From: Adiantum capillus-veneris
Lineage: Eukaryota > Streptophyta > Polypodiopsida > Polypodiales > Pteridaceae
Assembly: GCA_014529385.2 (NCBI GenBank)
Contig: CM043959.1
Coordinates: 62,571,753 to 62,635,752 of the forward strand
Reading direction: 5' to 3'
DNA: 64,000 nucleotides
Shown: piece after piece, positions 37,240 through 49,046 of the stretch
Numbering within the stretch: the first letter of the stretch is position 1
Layout of the letters: each line of letters opens with the position of its first letter
Program-made: the position numbers and the translations under genes
Notes under the pieces: generated by a model
What the model was told of the DNA's origin: nothing
Databases searched by the model: none
The model's input: the letters and a program-made list of their open reading frames with translations, nothing else

Positions 37240-38169
37240 ACATTTCGATCGATATCTTTTTCTTTTTCTGCAGTACTCACAATAGTGAGATGTAGATATA
37301 TTATATATCAAAAAGAATTACAAAGGTATACATGCTCAACATGAGCCATGACATCACAGCAGCATAAGAAGATCCAAACGAGCACTAGCAACTAGCGGCT
37401 TTACAAGGAGCCACCCATACAAAAGTTTACCAATACCATACCCATCATAGCCCATCCTGAACTTGCCACAGGGCTGCCATCCCTCCCTCAAGATGACCCA
37501 AGGAGACCATAGGCATTGCAGACATATCCAAAGACATAGAACCATACTCAACAAGAAAGGAGAATAAAATCGCATTATGGGGGGAGCTTGGGAGCTCCAT
37601 CACCAATGAAGGCCGAAGCCGCACCACATCCACCAAGAGGAGGCCACATGACACCAAACTAAATACCACCTGCTAGGAGCACCTGAGAAACCAACACCAA
37701 TTACCAGGCCTTGCACCATCTTGAGAAGCAACACATAAGCCTCCCACCGACGAAGACTGCTACCACCAGATGGACACCAACTCCCACTCGCTGTCCAACT
37801 GTCGACCCGTCGTCGGGAAGAAACACCTCTTGGAAAAGGACCAGAATCCAAGCCGCCTTTTCAACAGAAACCTGCCTTGGAGGAGCAGCCTTCACGAGCT
37901 CCAAAAAGAAGGGAAGGGCAAGGAAGGTGCAGAACATACCACGTCAAAAACTGCAGGCCCTCCACCTGAGGAAACCCAGCATCGTGAAGGCAAAAGTCCA
38001 CTAGGCATCTCCACACCTCCAGCATCGAGTAGCGTGCACCTTCCCTGTCACGCAGATCAAGCAATGGCCGCTCCCGCATCTGGGAGGCCACAGAAGCGAG
38101 CAACGCAAGCTCCCTCAACCATACTGAAGATGGAGTCTATTGTGAAATGCACATTTCGATCGATATCTT
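37240..38169 (-). mobile_element. 5'-truncated LINE-like insertion with 19-bp target duplication
   Basis: ACATTTCGATCGATATCTT occurs at 37240-37258 and 38151-38169, flanking about 890 bp of more GC-rich DNA. Read on the minus strand, the insert ends TTTGTAATTCTTTTTGAT, then an AT-rich stretch and an A-rich tail (AAAAAGAAAAA) against the duplication, as plant L1-type 3' ends do. There is no RT domain, so it is strongly truncated. A long direct repeat, an A-rich 3' tail and composition change support target-primed insertion. Confidence 0.65.
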
Positions 38170-39424
38170 ATAAACAATACTATAATAGTAAAATTTTTTA
38201 CCTTCTAAATAGAACTCACCTTCATACAAACTACAAGGTTAACATGGCCAAGCAGTGCAAGGTAGAGAAAATTTAACAGAAATTTATTTTAATTTTTTGA
38301 GTAAAAATATTATTTTTGCTGCCTCAAAAGTTTTTCCCTCCAAAACCAAACTAAAAGCCTAACCCGGCCAAACAGTGCAAGATAGAGAAAAAATAACAAA
38401 ATTTCAATTTGAATTTTGAGTAAAAATATTGTTTTTGGTGTCTTAAAAGTATTAAGAGTAGTAATTGAATGTTCAGGCCCAAGCCTACGTATCTTTAAAA
38501 TAAAAGAGGATATGGTGTCTATGCTTGATGCACCTTTGGGGGGGAGTCACTGTAAAAAATTTGTGTATATCTCATGCATTCAAGAAATATTTCTAGAACT
38601 CTTTATATGCGAATTTTTACGAATGAGATACATCTTTTTCCTATTCAATATGTAATTTTTTTAATTTCATTTTATGGTACACTTTTGTATGTGAAAATGT
38701 GAGTAAAAATAAAATTCCATAACTCCTTTTGCTGCACTCATATGATAGTCACATAGTTATTAAGTGACCCCCTCACCCCCCAAGATGCACCTCTAGCAAT
38801 GACAATTGTAAAGGAGGTCACTAAACACGCAACTCATACTTTCTCTAATCTTATGAAAAATCTTGACGTACAGAGCACACGTGATGAGGTTGGTAAAATC
38901 TCAATGGATTATCAATCCACCACCTCATCAAGGATGCTCTAAGAAAATGAGGACTAACCAAAAACTTATTTCCAATGCCACGTTAGGTTGCCCTTGCAAA
39001 GAAGATTAGTGATGCAAACATAGTGCTTCATGTAGATTAGTATTTCCATATTGAAAGTTAAATGCAACTATCCAACTCCACAAATCGATCTTGTGCAAGG
39101 CAGAAAAATTGGTTGCGCAATGGCTCTTCATTAGCTCAAGGACTTGCCAATTGCAAACTATGGAAACAAGGGGATTCAAGTTCTGGGGCTGCATTGAAGA
39201 CCAGATAGCAACCCTAAACCCTGGAATCAAAAAATTCAAAAATTCCTTTGTGCTTGGTTGAATTACTACTCTGAGATTTCCCAAGCAAAAATTACATAAA
39301 TTGGAGATCTCTATATGTACACTGTACGGCTGTCGTAGCAGCAACAATCCATTGAGATCCAAAATAATTAGTCTCTACAATCATTGTGTGCGTACATATA
39401 AGTAGTTAGAAACAAAAAAGAGTT
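38170..39424. other. Unassigned AT-rich DNA
   Basis: No coding sequence or element border recognised. Two diverged copies of AACTAAAAGCCTAACCCGGC / AACTACAAGGTTAACATGGC with a following AGATAGAGAAAA lie near 38230 and 38350. Confidence 0.35.
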
Positions 39425-40150
39425 TATTATTAATGTACAATGGATATTGCTGGAACAACCATATCTACTTGAAGCAAGAGTCCATACTGGTCATTTCTAG
39501 GGTTGACATTCTGTTGTTGAGTGTCGATGTTCCCTTCTGCATTGCCAAGGGTATCCACCTCTTGTGGTTGTGCAGTATAGGACTCTTATGTTTCCATGGC
39601 TGAATGGTTAACTTGTTCTGTTGTCTGTTCCTGGCTTTGATTTGAAACTTTGACCTCTTCCTCTACATGGTGTAGACACTCTGCATCTTCTCTCGGCTCT
39701 AAAGAGCTCTTCACATCAGCAATTACACGAGCTTGGACTCCCTCATATTGATTATGTGCCTCATCTTGTGCCACAATAATAGGCACTCCCTTATCCTCCT
39801 CTAGTTGGCCTAGACCCTCTGTTGCATTCCTCGTCTCTGAAGAGCATTTTACATCAGCATTTTCAAGAGCTTGTTCTACTTCACGTTGATCAACCCCAAC
39901 TTCCGTTTTAGCTGCTCCAATTGCAAAGAAAACCGGTGTGTGTTCCTCTAATATGGGGTTAGTTTTAGGATTTGGTTTCTAGTGGTGGAACTGGAATGAC
40001 TTCCTCATCACCAATCATTGTTAAAGTTATTATATGGTCGTCGACAAAACTGTCTTCTGCATCTAAATCTCTTGGAGTTGAAAGAGATAGTAGATATTGA
40101 ATAATTAATGCGCGGTACCTTTGTAAATATTCCAAGGTATAATTTTCCAT
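39425..40150 (-). pseudogene. Acidic internal-repeat coding remnant
   Basis: Minus strand. 40150-39965 encodes MENYTLEYLQRYRALIIQYL and an acidic segment. After a frameshift, 39960-39425 encodes a Glu/Gln-rich protein with two related units, VEQALENADVKCSSETR-ATEG and VQARVIADVKSSLEPREDAE, and one in-frame stop after SAMET (39586). I do not recognise the family. It lies 1 kb downstream of the histone-fold gene on the same strand and could be its distal part, but no continuous frame shows that. Confidence 0.35.
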
Positions 40151-41147
40151 AGCATTTTGTAAAATTAGGTTAACTTGTGGTCAATACTTCAATTAATAAT
40201 AGCACCAAGATGGTCCAAACCATAGCACGAAAATACCTTAGACATAAATGGATTCAAAGCGAAAGAACTCTGTAGTATGTACTCTGCGTGGAGAAGACAT
40301 CTCCAACCACAAGAATTTAGATCTGCTTGATTAGGCACTTCGACAGCTTTAAAGGTTTCCTTATAGAGTTCATGATTTCCACAAAGCCTTCCATAGACGT
40401 GAAGTAATCTTTTTACACATCTATGAACAGTGAAAGTTATTTGTTATTAACAATATTGAGGTTATCATCTATAGCCCAAATAAACACTCAAGGTTATATC
40501 AACACTCACACTCTTATCTCTGAATGTGTTCCTCGTATGGAGTTGATAGTCTATACCACTTGTTTGTCTAGTTCAATGCATACAAAGATCCAATGATTAT
40601 TTGATTCGTATGGAAACACCAGAGTTGTGACTTGAAGCATTGGACAGTGGACAAACCATCTCTCCAATGTGCCATGAGGGGTGTTTTTTATTCAGAGTGG
40701 CACAGACAATTGTGGATCTAAAACATGTATTTCAGTATGGGTTTGTTGAGGGAGTTGGCTCTTTATTAAGCTACAATTAATCAATAAAAGGATTTAATTA
40801 GAGAACAAATAAAAAAGTAAAGGATCTTAAAGGTAGAGAAGAGCAACTAACTTTAGGCATAAATAAACAATAGAGTCGGTAATTTGTGCTTTGGGACATT
40901 TCAAAATCCCAATATCAACAGAATCCAGGGCTAATTGCCGAGTACCATCAGCAAGGGGAATGGTTGCTAACAGTCCTTCTTTCATAGAATGTAAATATCG
41001 TTGTTTCTTTCATTTAAGTATGTGGTAACTTGCCCATAATTTCTCCTATGTGCCTCTTCATCAGTAGCAGTAGTCTATATCATCTTTAATTTCTCTGCTT
41101 CCAGGTAGTGTCTTTGTTCTTGCTCAACTCTGGCTCTGGTGTTCACA
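40151..41147. other. Unassigned sequence between two minus-strand coding remnants
   Basis: No convincing exon. It may be intronic if the flanking remnants belong together. Confidence 0.3.
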
Positions 41148-41671
41148 TCACTCATGAATCTTAAACCCATGATCCCGTCGGCCTGGTGGCATTAGCAATA
41201 TATCCTTCATTTTAGGATCAATAAACTCATTAGGGATAAGGAGCTTATCGTATCTCCAACGTACTCTCTTGAGCATCTCACTGTCCTTGTCCATTATTGT
41301 GACCCGGTGAGCATGAGCGACAACAATGATGATATCATTAAAATACTCCATTAAAAAATCTTTTGCTGCTTTTTGAAGACAGAGCAAGGCAACAGCCTTC
41401 CATCTCATTGTACCAGCACATGCTTCCTCGCAAATCTGCCTTACTGATCTTTGGAAAGGAAGTTTAGGGACACAAACCTCAATACATTTTTGAGCTTGTT
41501 TGATGTCTCTAAATAAACCCACGTTTCTCTGAATATTCTCCATTCTAGGTCCATTCAATATCTTCATTGGTTTACCTAACTTTTGTTCTTAATAGTAGAC
41601 CTTCCACATGCTTTCTTTGCAAGCCCTGGTTCTTTCCCTACCTTCCTTGATGTTGTCTTTGTTCTTGCCAT
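41148..41671 (-). pseudogene. Histone H3-fold gene, CENH3-like, with one frameshift
   Basis: ATG at 41671 starts MARTKTTSRKVGKE, the MARTK N-tail of H3 and plant CENH3. This frame stops at about 41590. One frame over, 41575-41148 encodes KLPFQRSVRQI, then MRWKAVALLCLQKAAKDFL and HAHRVTIMDKDSEMLKRVR, a full H3 histone fold. The RW in place of H3's RF, the KDFL helix and a loop 1 one residue longer than H3 are CENH3-like. The product has an extra tail of about 30 residues after the fold. A single-base indel in GAACAAAAG explains the split. H3-type nucleosome role, in chromatin or centromeres, is inferred from the family. It is intronless within the fold, so it could be a retrocopy. Confidence 0.65.
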
Positions 41672-41693
41672 TCTACTATAAGAGAAAAATGCA

Positions 41694-42212
<519 letters not shown>

Positions 42213-42216
<4 letters not shown>

Positions 42217-43212
42217 TCTTTCAGACCCAACAAACACTCAAAAACACTATCTGTGTGTGTGTGTGTGTGTGTCTTCCTCTTTCAATATAATCACTCAAAA
42301 AATGCTCTCTCTCTCTCTTCTACATCAACAAACACTCAGGAAATACCTCTCTTGGTGGATAGAAGTGGTTTGAAATGAGTATACGAGGTGAATTTCTCTA
42401 TGTACTATTTTCAATTGGTTGAAAATGCTTGAAGGAGCTTTGCACCTTGGTTGCACACACACACACACCATGTTAAACCCTAAACCCTAACCCTACAAGT
42501 AACTTGAAAATAATCTCACCTTAGTGCTATGGAGTAGTCCACAAGCAAGATTAGCACCTCCGACAACTTGTTTCGCACCATATTTTCAAGAGGTGAGGAG
42601 GAAGAGAGCAAGAGAAAAGGTGCAAGAAGAAGATAAATGTACAAGGAAAGCCCGCGGGTTCTTTTTTTGCAGAATCCAATGGTAGAGGCATGGTTACAGG
42701 CGTCAGAACAGACATTCATACAGATGTCAAAAAATGAATCAAATGAGGCATCGAAATAGACATTGAAAATTTAAGAACGAATTTTTTAAAAACTGCATCT
42801 CCCTCCATACTTACCTACACATATACCGTTGCCAGTCATTGGCATCGATAATTTGGCACCAGAATTTAAGTGACCTCTTGTAGTGGTTGTGAAGTTACAA
42901 TCCATGTGTTCTGATCTAGGGCTGGCGGAAAATTGTCAGCCATGCCAATAGCATGATATGATATTCTCCTCAGCAAAGCACGCGTAGATAGGTGATTTTA
43001 CCTTCTTTCTTGGTGCCTTTTCAACGTTGTCAACACATACTGTGCATGAAGGTGGTCGCAACCACATGATTTGGGGTGGTGTATCGTGGCGGTCTCTTTG
43101 ATAAAAAGTGGAAGTGTTGATGGTATAGGAGTCGGAGGTTGCAGAGGTCATCTCTTTGGTTAGGTCTCTCTCTCTCTCTCTCTCTTTTTGTGGGAAAACT
43201 TGCTCTTTGGTT

Positions 43213-43251
<39 letters not shown>

Positions 43252-43434
43252 CATGAATCCAAGTGTGCATATGTTACCATAAATAATACACTTATTTTTT
43301 GTTTGTAAAAAATATTTATTGTGGTCGCACCAACCATTTATTGCATGTCTTGCAAACACGTGTACAATAATATTTGGTGTGCTTCATGAAAAACGCTAAT
43401 GGTAATGTCTATTATTGTATGAAAAGTGGAGAGA

Positions 43435-43482
<48 letters not shown>

Positions 43483-43561
43483 AGAGAGAGTACCTTAGTA
43501 AAGGGGAGAAGAGAAATCATATTGGAGAAGCAAATACATACATCGAGAGAGAGATAGAGGC

Positions 43562-43617
<56 letters not shown>

Positions 43618-43849
43618 TAGAGAGAGAGAGGCCTTTGCCTCCTTGAAGGTGCAGGAATCAAAAGCATGAAGACCAACAACAACATTCCCAGTCCTGAATC
43701 TCTACTCCAAGAGCAATGTCTAGTCCTGGAAAAGGTAAAGGCAATCTCTTCACTTTCATTTGGTGCATAGTTTAGTTGTGTCTAGGAATTGTGCTACAAA
43801 ATGTAAAAGGCCATTTAACATTTTACCTAGCAAAATTGGATCACGGCGC
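42213..43849. repeat. Microsatellite-rich intergenic DNA
   Basis: (GT)n near 42252, (CT)n near 42306, (CA)n near 42456, and a short telomere-like AAACCCTAAACCCTAACCC at 42474-42497. (CT)n at 43165-43185 and 43219-43247, each after TCTTTGGTTAGG. (GA)n at 43443-43490 and 43563-43608. No gene. Confidence 0.6.
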
Positions 43850-45032
43850 TGTCGGAAAGTGCGCGGTCTAGCTGGGAAGGTGCAAAACCTCTAGCTATGA
43901 GAGTTCGTGATGAGAATCACAAACACTTTGTGCAGAAAAAGCATTTGCAGAGAATCACCAACCCTCTTTTTAAGGGTGACAAAAAATTTAAGAGCGTTCG
44001 TGACAGCAAAGTCACAAACCCTCTTTCCTATCGTGCTTGGAGTCTGCTTGTTTTTGTAATCGAGATTATGATGAGAGGATCACCAAATCACATTCAATTT
44101 TACTTTACAAGACCATTTAAAAAACACTAAAGTTTAAGCCATGAAACCTCAATGCTCATACAAGCACAATTCTCAATCAAAACCCAAACCTCTTTCATGG
44201 TATCATGTAGCCTTGCCCCCAATTACATAGTCGTAACATCAAACGATTGAAAGGAATGCTCAAGCTTCCACCTTCACGACGATCATTTTCTGATTTTGCA
44301 GAGATTTATGAGCTTCTAAAGTGAAGCCCAAACAACATTTTGATAAGGGGAAACCCTCAGAAGCTCAGATACAAGATTGCGTACAGGTGGGACTGCAGCA
44401 TACATAGAATGGGCAACCATGGAAGCCATTGTATAGTAGAGAAAAATTGCAGGTTTTTTCTGTAAAAAGAAAACCTCTCTTTCTTACCCACGGAATTTTC
44501 AGCTGATGTGTCAATTTTTAGGCCATTTTTCCATTTTGGACCAAAACTAGGCCATTTTCAACTCATTTTTGACCCAAACATTACCATTTTTGATGCGAAA
44601 ATTCCCAATCGGAGTCAAAAAAATCCCTAAATTTGTGGGATCACTCACATAAGCATAAAAAGCATAGATCGATAACCATAATTTTCCATAAATATACCAT
44701 TTTGGGTCACTTCTGCAACGGTGCCTGTTAGCTGCTATTTTTGGCAGTTTTTACCCGCATCAGTCTTTATAGGCGATATTAGTGTGCCACCATGAAACAC
44801 TTGGAATATATACATTGTAAAACCAAATTAAGTATCTTATCAAGGGGAAAAGCACGCAAATCTGCCACATCCAGGGCCACAACTCCCCAGATAGGTATGT
44901 ATATGATAATGACCGCAGTAGACGCTTCAACATATATCACAATATGTACATGATTGCTTTTATGTGCATACATCGAGAAGTGTCAAGAGTGAGGTGAATG
45001 TTTTTATTTCACACTATGTAAGTGCCACGACA
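43850..45032 (-). repeat. Gypsy 3' LTR
   Basis: 1,183 bp, collinear with 49047-50546 except for the latter's MITE. It includes the uninserted GTTAGCTGCTATTT site that shows the MITE's empty target. Confidence 0.85.
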
Positions 45033-45096
45033 CGAAATCCACCCCCTCTAAACCTGCACATCCTCCGATATGTGCCACAACAACATTTGTAGAGCA

Positions 45097-46369
45097 TTAA
45101 AACTCATGGTCAAACGCCATATCCTCACTTTCATCCTCAGTTTGCATGTAGTTGGCTTCATCATCCTCTTCACTTGCTTCTACATCAAATTGATCATCAT
45201 TCCCTCTTATTTTGAATAATTTAATTCTTTTTCTTGCAATGGGAATTTTCAGTTCTGTCCCATCCAGTTCACGCAAGGTGTAAGTTGCATTTCCATGCAC
45301 ATGTTTGACAACATAAGTACCCAACCATCTCTTTGCAAGCTTCCTTATTGTAGAGTGCTGGTTTTCAAGGCTACTATCTTACACCAACACCCAATCACCT
45401 TCTTCAATGTCTTTTGGTATGAGCCTATGTATCTTGTCAAAACTGTCTTTGTTTTTCAACCTTGCATTCTTTAGTCAAGCTTTTGCAAGCTCAATGTCTT
45501 CAGGCCTTGTTTCTAATGGCCGTATCCTTAATGCAAGAAGGTCTTCTCTACTCATTCCATCTTCCCATGGCAATACATTCCATGTAAGAACTACATCTTC
45601 AATTGGCATCACAGGTTTTTGACCATACATCAATTCAACAGGCATATAGCCAGTGACTGAACTATGCGTTGTACGGTCATCCCACAATACAAATGGCAGT
45701 AACCTTGGCCACTCTCCAAGGTTACCTTCACAAGCCTTAGCTAAAGCTTTGATTATTGGCGGATCCCCTCTTTCACTTTTGCCATTTCCCTCTGGGTTAT
45801 AAGCACAAGTTAAAATTGTTTGATGCCCATTCTAGAGAAGAATACCCTTGCTTTATCAACATCCAATTCTCCTCTATCTGCAGTTATCTTTCCCACACAC
45901 CCATAGTGACAGATCACATCTTCAAGAAGAAATTTACATACAGGTTGTGTACTCTTTGTCCTCAATGCACGCCCTTCAACTTGATTAGAAAAATCTTCTC
46001 TTGCAAGCACCAAATACCTCATTTTGCCAAAGTCCCAAAGGAATTGTAACCAAGTCCACAACCCATTTGTAATGCATGGCTAATGGATAAGTAGGATGTA
46101 GTGCATCATGGATAAGTAGGATGTAGTACATTTGAATACATTTGGCATGTCACACAAGACTCCACAAACTCAGCCACATCCTTATACATTCCTTTCCACC
46201 AATACCTTTCTTTTACCTTGGAAAATGTTGCCCACACACCTCGATGTCCTGCCCATAAACTTTCATGGAACTCCCTGATAATTTGTTGTTCAGTAAACTT
46301 ATCGCATACTACCCACAATGGTGTTCCAACACTTCGTTTAGGATGCTTCCATAAGTAGCCATCCCTCAA
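45097..46369 (-). pseudogene. Gypsy integrase region, broken
   Basis: The zinc-binding HHCC module is visible at 46300-46110: FHESLWAGHRG, then FVESCVTCQ. The core follows at about 46040-45810 (KMRYLVLAREDFSNQVEGRA, KITADRGELD). The C-terminal part is 45687-45475 (THSSVTGYMPVELMYG) and 45324-45097. Several stops and frameshifts separate these pieces. Integrase would join element DNA to host DNA; this copy cannot be translated whole. Confidence 0.8.
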
Positions 46370-46432
46370 GAAGTATCCATATGCTTTTCTTCTTATCCTC
46401 TTAAATTCCTGCTCAGTACAATCATCCTGCTT

Positions 46433-48224
46433 CTACAGAGTACTTAAGTATAAACCTATCAAGAGCCATTCATCCTCATATAGTTCCTCTGAAAAGGACT
46501 CAAGTGAAGACACAAAACATGCATGACTACTCTTTGCATGATCAATGGTGTAAAACTTTGTGCCTACATCATCTCCCTCAATAATCATGTCCTGTTCATC
46601 TTCATACCTTGCCCTAGATAGCATATCTACCATTGGATTGTCTTTTCCTGCAATATGCTTGAACATAGGATTCAAGGACTTTGTGTAGGCTATCCATCGC
46701 AGCATTGAAATATCAGGAGTCGAACACTTTGTGATCATTCCAAGAAGAGGCAAAAAATCAGTTTCCACAACCATTGATTCCCCTATCAAGTACTCCTTGT
46801 CACACCTCAATGTTGTAACCACCCCCCATAGTTCCCTTTTTACTTGTGCATAATCGTGTTGGTGAGAGAGTCCGAATCTTGGCTCCAATTCTCACCACAT
46901 ACCTTCTTCGTTCATCATCATCTTGCCTTACTGCCCATCCTATCCCTGTAGGACTCAGTTTATCCCATTCATCATGTGTGCAACTGAATTTTTTGCTCCT
47001 TGAGGTAAGGTACACATCCTTACCAATCCCAAAGGTGTTTTCATAGTTGTCAGATCTCTACTCTCAACATCTAGCTGAAATTGATCGTACCCTGAATAGA
47101 CATCTCCCATTGAGTAAATTGACCTTTCTACAAACGCCTCTGTAAATTTATCCACTATAGGTCCTGTACCCACATTCCTGATGGTAAACTTGTTTACAGG
47201 TTGCATATCTTGTATGAACCGCAAAGCTCCATTCTTCTTAGGCACAGTAAACCACCTGTTTGAATATGGCGTACAAGAAGGCTCCACGATACCCATGCTA
47301 ATCTTTTCATTGACTAGTTCTATTAACTTTGGAAAATGTGCTTTAGGAACTGGAATTGGGTGTAGATTCCAAGGTACATGAGGGATAGTGAAGATCACCA
47401 TAGGTGCAACAACATTAGTATCAACACACCCTATCTCATGTGGCTAGAAATCAAAAGCCTTACCATGTCTTGAAAGCATTTCTTTAAAACTCTTCTTCTC
47501 TTCTTCTGTTAAAAACTCTTCACAACCAACTTTTATCTCTTTTAGGGATTCCATTGTGAACTTGTGTCCAGTTCTTTTTGGATCCCTAAGACTCGGCTGC
47601 AAAGAAGATTGCTCTAGCTTTTTCCTGCAATCTGATGGTAAAGGTAAGGCCACTAGTCTCACTTTCTTTGCCATTGTTTTGTACTTGGTCTCCACACGCA
47701 CTTCCGATCCTTCAGTAGCATTGAAATCTATTTTATCTTCAAAAGCCTCAATCACATCATACTTCCACAATGTGGGTTCCATCCCTGGAAACCTGTAGAA
47801 AAAGTTTCTTCTCGCTTTGGGTCAGGCGAGAATCTTTTTCTTCTTGTACCATTGCAATCCCGCTTCACAATGGTACATGGCCAAAACCCCTTGTCTCCTT
47901 GTACTCTTTGAACTCTTTGTTCGATTTTGGTAGAGGATACTCATGAAGACTATTGCGGCTCCTCTCGTGATTCACACACATAGTCAAAAATTGTACATCT
48001 CGCTTCCCATCTCTGCTCTTTACCCCAGCATAAGCAGAACCATCATCCAAGACCTTTGTTTCCATGCAAGCGGTTGTGATGTATGGCTGCCCAAGGATAA
48101 GAGGATATGTAGACATATCCTGCACAAAGAAATTTTGCTCATCCTTCACGTTACCAATCGTCACTTTCACATTTGGACAAGCCCCATACATCTCTCTTGA
48201 TGAGTTTTTTACATTGATTATCAC
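46433..48224 (-). pseudogene. Gypsy protease remnant, reverse transcriptase and RNase H, broken
   Basis: 48224-47865 holds the C-terminal protease part (YPLILGQPYIT), but the D-S/T-G active-site segment is absent: sequence passes from the gag tail straight into this part. 47782-47444 is the linker before RT. 47401-46955 is RT (VPKKNGALRFIQDMQPVNK, DQFQLDVESRDLTTMKTPLG) and ends MMNGIN, before the YxDD region, which is lost. 46888-46433 is RNase H-like (YAQVKRELWGVV, HIAGKDNPMVDMLSR). Confidence 0.8.
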
Positions 48225-48963
48225 CTTTTGGACTCACAACAGTAGGCTTTGGTGGAATCTCTGATGTGCTAGGAAGAGAGGTAGTACCATTCACCACCAT
48301 CTTGTCCCTACGACGTTGCCTCTTAGCAAGCAATGAGACTACGTCTTCAACCTCTTTCCACTCAGCCTTTAGACCCTGTTTTGTATTCTTGTCTTCAAGG
48401 AGTAGCTCTAGCTTTTCTTGGAGCTCATGACCTGAAGCTTGAAGGAACAATTTGGTCTTTTCACTATCCAAAGTAGCCCGCTCTGTTCCTGACAATTGAG
48501 AATAGCGTCACTCAAACTCTCTCAATAGTTCGGTGATGGAAATTCCTTCTTTTGGCTTTGCAACCCATTCCAAGAAGGTCCTTTTTGTAACACTTTCAGA
48601 GTCCTCCATGAAGTATTCCTCCTTTAGGGCTAATTTGAATTTCTCTCAACCTTCTCCATGCTCCTCCTTGATTCCCCTTACATGGTCTCTAATCTCGGGG
48701 ACCACAACAAGCTCAAAACTACGAATCATGTCCACCTCTGAAACCCGTTGTAGCTCCATCTCCTTTACATAACCATGAAGAATTTTTGTGACATCTTTCC
48801 CTTCAAATTGGTCCATTTTGTTCACAATAGCTTGAAGCGCTTTGGTTGTTGACACTTCCCTTCTTTCTACAGCCTGTTGTTGTTGCATAAACATGGCGAA
48901 TGCTTGAAACATTTGCATTGTGCCTTGATAAAAACGCATGCCTTGTTGCTCTTTTTGATCCAT
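48151..48963 (-). pseudogene. Gypsy gag, broken
   Basis: 48963-48646 is a Gln-rich N-terminal part homologous to 25017-25397. 48495-48151 is a charged C-terminal part with a KRQRRRDK basic cluster. A frameshift and a stop separate them. No CCHC knuckle is visible. Confidence 0.7.
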
Positions 48964-49046
48964 AGATCTAATTATTTGTAATTAAACCTTTCAAAACAAG
49001 TATTTGAACGCCCACCCCAGTTCCTTCGCGTCGGGTTCACCAGAAA

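Noticed and set aside
37354-38276. Overlapping GC-rich open frames on both strands
   Set aside because: They result from the GC-rich LINE-like insert; none shows a recognised domain.
42474-42497. Interstitial telomere-like AAACCCTAAACCCTAACCC
   Set aside because: Only about three units; too short to suggest a telomere or fusion site in such a repeat-rich region.
43897-44130. A 75-codon plus-strand open frame (MRVRDENHKHF...) in the gypsy LTR
   Set aside because: It recurs in other LTR copies only because the LTRs are homologous. It lies antisense to the element with no coding family match and differs by ordinary substitutions and indels.
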